The notes under the pieces are model-generated. The model was not told where the DNA came from. It did not search any database and saw only the letters and a program-made list of their open reading frames with translations. Of a stretch of DNA of 51,828 bases, positions 49,154 to 51,828 are shown piece after piece (within the stretch, counting starts at the first letter, position 1; every line of letters begins with the position of its first letter). The stretch comes from Hylemonella sp. UBA6679 (GTDB lineage: Bacteria; Pseudomonadota; Gammaproteobacteria; Burkholderiales; Burkholderiaceae_C), in the NCBI GenBank assembly GCA_002454975.1, contig DKJZ01000004.1:1-51828 (forward strand), in the 5' to 3' direction. The position numbers and the translations under genes were made by a program.

Positions 49154-51828
49154 ATGGACTTACCCAAACTCAGCCCGGCCAAACGCTACACCCTGCCCAC
49201 GCCCGTGGGCTCGGCCGATGCCCTCTTGCTGGCCCAACTGGCCAAGCGCGAAAAAGCAGCCGGGCGCATCACCGCGGTCATCACCGCCAACGCGGCCGAT
49301 GCGCAGCGGCTGATGGACGAGATCGTGTTTTTCGAGCCCGACCTGCAGTGCGCCCTCTTCCCCGACTGGGAAACCCTGCCTTACGACACGTTTTCGCCGC
49401 ACCAAGACCTCATCAGCGAGCGTTTGGCCACGCTTTGGCGCATGTACCAGCACGGTAAAACGTCAGCCCCGCAAGACACGGCCGATGTGGTGCTCATGCC
49501 CGCCACCACCGCGCTGTACCGCTTGGCACCCCCGAGCTTTTTGGCGGCGACCACCTTTGCCTTCAAGGTCAAGCAGCAGCTCAACGAGGCGGACTTTCGT
49601 GCCCAGCTGGTGCTGGCCGGCTACAACCACGTCTCGCAGGTGGTAAGCCCGGGTGAATACGCGGTGCGCGGCGGGCTGATTGACCTCTTTCCCATGGGCT
49701 CGCTGGTGCCGTTTCGGGTGGATTTGTTCGACGACGAGATCGACTCCATCCGCACCTTCGACCCCGACAGCCAGCGCAGCCTCTACCCCGTGCCCGAGGT
49801 GCGCTTGCTGCCCGGTCGCGAGTTCCCGATGGACGACGCCGCGCGTGGCCGTTTTCGCCGCCGCTGGCGTGAACTGCTGGAGGGCGACCCGACCCGCAGC
49901 CGCATTTACAAAGACATAGGCAGCGGCATTGCCACCGCGGGCATTGAGTACTACCTGCCCCTGTTTTTTGAAGACACCGCCACGGTGTTTGATTACCTGG
50001 GCGGCGATGAGCAGCACCGCGCCACCGTGGTCTTGCATGGCGACCTGGAGCCGGCGTTTCAACGCTTTTGGCAAGACACCCGCGACCGCTACCGCCTGGC
50101 CCAAGGCGACCCTGAGCGCCCTGCCCTGCCGCCTGAAGCTCTGTTTTTAGACGCGGAAGGTTTTTACGCACAAGCCAATGCGCATGCGCAACTCTCATTG
50201 CGCGCTGGCACCACCGAAGGCGCCTGGGGCTCGGTGTTTGGCCCGCTGGAAGAACTCACCGTGGTGCGCGGCGCGGACGACCCGCTCTCACGCCTGAAAA
50301 ACCATTTGCGCAACACCCAGCACCGCGTGCTGTTACTGGCCGAGAGCGATGGGCGACGCGAAAGCCTGCTGGACTTTTTGCGCGCCAGTGGCGTGAGCCC
50401 GCCGGTCTTCGATTCGCTCGAAGCATTCACCAGCAGCACCGAAGCCCTGGGCATGGCCACCGCGCCGCTGAGCACCGGCTTTGCGTGGTTGGACCAGGGC
50501 ATCGACTTCATCACCGAGACCGAGCTGTTTGCTGCTGGGGCCACCACCCGCCGCCGTAAAAAGCAAGAGCAGGTCAGCGATGTGGAAGCGCTCATCAAAG
50601 ACCTGAGCGAGCTCAATGTGGGCGATCCGGTGGTGCACAGCGCGCACGGCATTGGGCGCTACCGCGGCCTCATCAACATGGATGTGGGGCAACTCGGCGC
50701 TGATGGCCAGCCCGAAAAACAAGAGTTTTTGCACCTGGAATACGCCGACCAGGCCACGCTGTATGTGCCGGTGAGCCAGCTGCAAATGATCAGCCGCTAC
50801 ACCGGCGTGAGCGCCGATGAAGCGCCCCTGCACAAACTCGGCTCAGGCCAATGGGAAAAAGCTAAGCGCCGTGCGGCCGAGCAAATCCGCGATGCCGCTG
50901 CCGAGCTGCTCAACATTTACGCCCGCCGCGCTGCGCGTGAAGGCCACCCGTTCCGCTACTCGCCCAAAGACTACGAGGTGTTTGCCAACGACTTCGGCTT
51001 TGAAGAAACCGCCGACCAAAAGGCCGCCATCCACGCTGTGATTCAAGACATGATCAGCCCGCAACCCATGGACCGCTTGGTGTGTGGCGATGTGGGTTTT
51101 GGCAAAACCGAGGTGGCCTTGCGCGCAGCCTTCGTGGCAGTCACCGGCGGTAAGCAAGTGGCGTTTTTGGCGCCCACCACGCTACTCGCCGAGCAGCATT
51201 ACCAAACGCTCGTTGACCGCTTTGGCAAGTGGCCGGTCAAGGTGGCGGAGATGAGCCGCTTTCGCTCCGGCAAAGAAATCACCGCGGCCATGAAAGGCAT
51301 TGCCGACGGCACGGTCGACATTGTGGTGGGCACGCACAAACTGCTCAGCCCCAACACGCAGTTCAAAAATTTAGGCCTGCTCATCATCGACGAAGAGCAC
51401 CGCTTTGGCGTGCGCCACAAAGAGGCCATGAAGGCCTTGCGAGCTGAAGTGGATGTGCTCACGCTGACCGCCACGCCCATCCCTCGAACGCTAGGCATGG
51501 CCCTGGAAGGCCTGCGCGATTTGAGCGTGATTGCCACCGCGCCGCAACGCCGCTTGGCCATCAAAACCTTTGTGCGCACCGAGGGCAATGGCGTGATACG
51601 CGAGGCCGTGCTGCGTGAACTCAAACGCGGTGGGCAGGTGTACTTTTTGCACAACGAGGTCGAGACGATTGAGAACCGCCGCGCCAAATTGGAGGAGCTG
51701 TTGCCCGAGGCGCGCATAGCGGTGGCCCACGGCCAAATGCCTGAGCGCCAACTCGAGGCGGTGATGCGCGACTTTGTGGCCCAGCGCAGCAACGTGCTCT
51801 TGTGCTCCACCATCATCGAGACCGGCAT
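49154..51828 (+). CDS. mfd: Transcription-repair coupling factor Mfd (partial, cut by window end)
   Basis: 891 complete codons are visible and the frame is still open at the window edge; full Mfd is about 1150 aa. UvrB-homology modules with DWETLPYDTFSPHQDLISER and EYAVRGGLIDLFPMGS come first. The RNA-polymerase-interacting domain begins at VGDPVVHSAHGIGRYRGL (about 495). The translocase follows, with Walker A GDVGFGKT (645-652), DEEH (IIDEEHRFGV, about 747) and TATPIPRT. It removes stalled RNA polymerase at lesions and recruits UvrA. Confidence 0.97.
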   Translation, partial: MDLPKLSPAKRYTLPTPVGSADALLLAQLAKREKAAGRITAVITANAADAQRLMDEIVFFEPDLQCALFPDWETLPYDTFSPHQDLISERLATLWRMYQHGKTSAPQDTADVVLMPATTALYRLAPPSFLAATTFAFKVKQQLNEADFRAQLVLAGYNHVSQVVSPGEYAVRGGLIDLFPMGSLVPFRVDLFDDEIDSIRTFDPDSQRSLYPVPEVRLLPGREFPMDDAARGRFRRRWRELLEGDPTRSRIYKDIGSGIATAGIEYYLPLFFEDTATVFDYLGGDEQHRATVVLHGDLEPAFQRFWQDTRDRYRLAQGDPERPALPPEALFLDAEGFYAQANAHAQLSLRAGTTEGAWGSVFGPLEELTVVRGADDPLSRLKNHLRNTQHRVLLLAESDGRRESLLDFLRASGVSPPVFDSLEAFTSSTEALGMATAPLSTGFAWLDQGIDFITETELFAAGATTRRRKKQEQVSDVEALIKDLSELNVGDPVVHSAHGIGRYRGLINMDVGQLGADGQPEKQEFLHLEYADQATLYVPVSQLQMISRYTGVSADEAPLHKLGSGQWEKAKRRAAEQIRDAAAELLNIYARRAAREGHPFRYSPKDYEVFANDFGFEETADQKAAIHAVIQDMISPQPMDRLVCGDVGFGKTEVALRAAFVAVTGGKQVAFLAPTTLLAEQHYQTLVDRFGKWPVKVAEMSRFRSGKEITAAMKGIADGTVDIVVGTHKLLSPNTQFKNLGLLIIDEEHRFGVRHKEAMKALRAEVDVLTLTATPIPRTLGMALEGLRDLSVIATAPQRRLAIKTFVRTEGNGVIREAVLRELKRGGQVYFLHNEVETIENRRAKLEELLPEARIAVAHGQMPERQLEAVMRDFVAQRSNVLLCSTIIETG

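Noticed and set aside
1..51828. Search for insertion sequences, integrases, CRISPR arrays and rRNA genes
   Set aside because: No transposase or integrase motif, no regularly spaced repeats and no rRNA sequence were seen despite many signs of rearrangement.

Overview
The window looks like a chromosomal segment of a betaproteobacterium, most likely Burkholderiales near Comamonadaceae (Limnohabitans/Rhodoferax-like). This rests on the style of the housekeeping blocks: tolB-pal-cpoB, a purD/hemF/nadD/rsfS/rlmH/maf/rng run, relA, bdhA, ispDF and mfd, with GC-rich palindromic repeats between and inside genes. Taxon is an inference from protein style and gene order; no search was run.

Layout. 1-385: two tRNA-Lys(UUU) genes on the minus strand, a third tRNA 3'-end copy and a cluster of small hairpins. 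386-4942 (minus): tcdA, a YeeE/YedE sulfur-compound permease, cpoB, pal and tolB; tolQRA are absent from the expected place upstream of tolB. 5000-32209: a large surface-polysaccharide region. It begins with LPS-core type genes (GT2, WaaE-like GT2, msbA, polysaccharide deacetylase, DUF6492), continues with two more glycosyltransferases including a GT10 fucosyltransferase, then an AT-rich orphan membrane protein, then a GC-rich, tightly overlapping operon (14040-22898). A decayed acyltransferase follows. On the minus strand come five genes including gmd and fcl, which would make GDP-L-fucose for the GT10 enzyme. Decayed WecA-like, DUF218 and HEPN/MNT genes mark the edge of the region.

32346-49073 is mostly housekeeping on the minus strand: rng, maf, rlmH, rsfS, nadD, hemF, a lysophospholipid-type acyltransferase, purD, yebC, relA, an alpha/beta hydrolase, ispF and ispD. 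Interruptions are a ccdAB toxin-antitoxin module with a perfect palindromic operator between maf and rlmH, a HerA/DUF853 ATPase carrying an in-frame palindromic repeat, bdhA, and a DUF4160/DUF2442-HTH pair. The window ends inside mfd.

The most unusual element is the 14040-22898 operon: a tandem double nucleotidyltransferase, GtrA-type flippase, DPM1-like GT2, GDPD-like enzyme, a membrane protein fused to a phosphoribulokinase/uridine-kinase domain, a HAD phosphatase, a class II aldolase and a GT-C type membrane enzyme. Together they read as a complete route that makes, activates, flips and attaches an unidentified phosphorylated or nucleotide-linked unit. The chemistry is inference.
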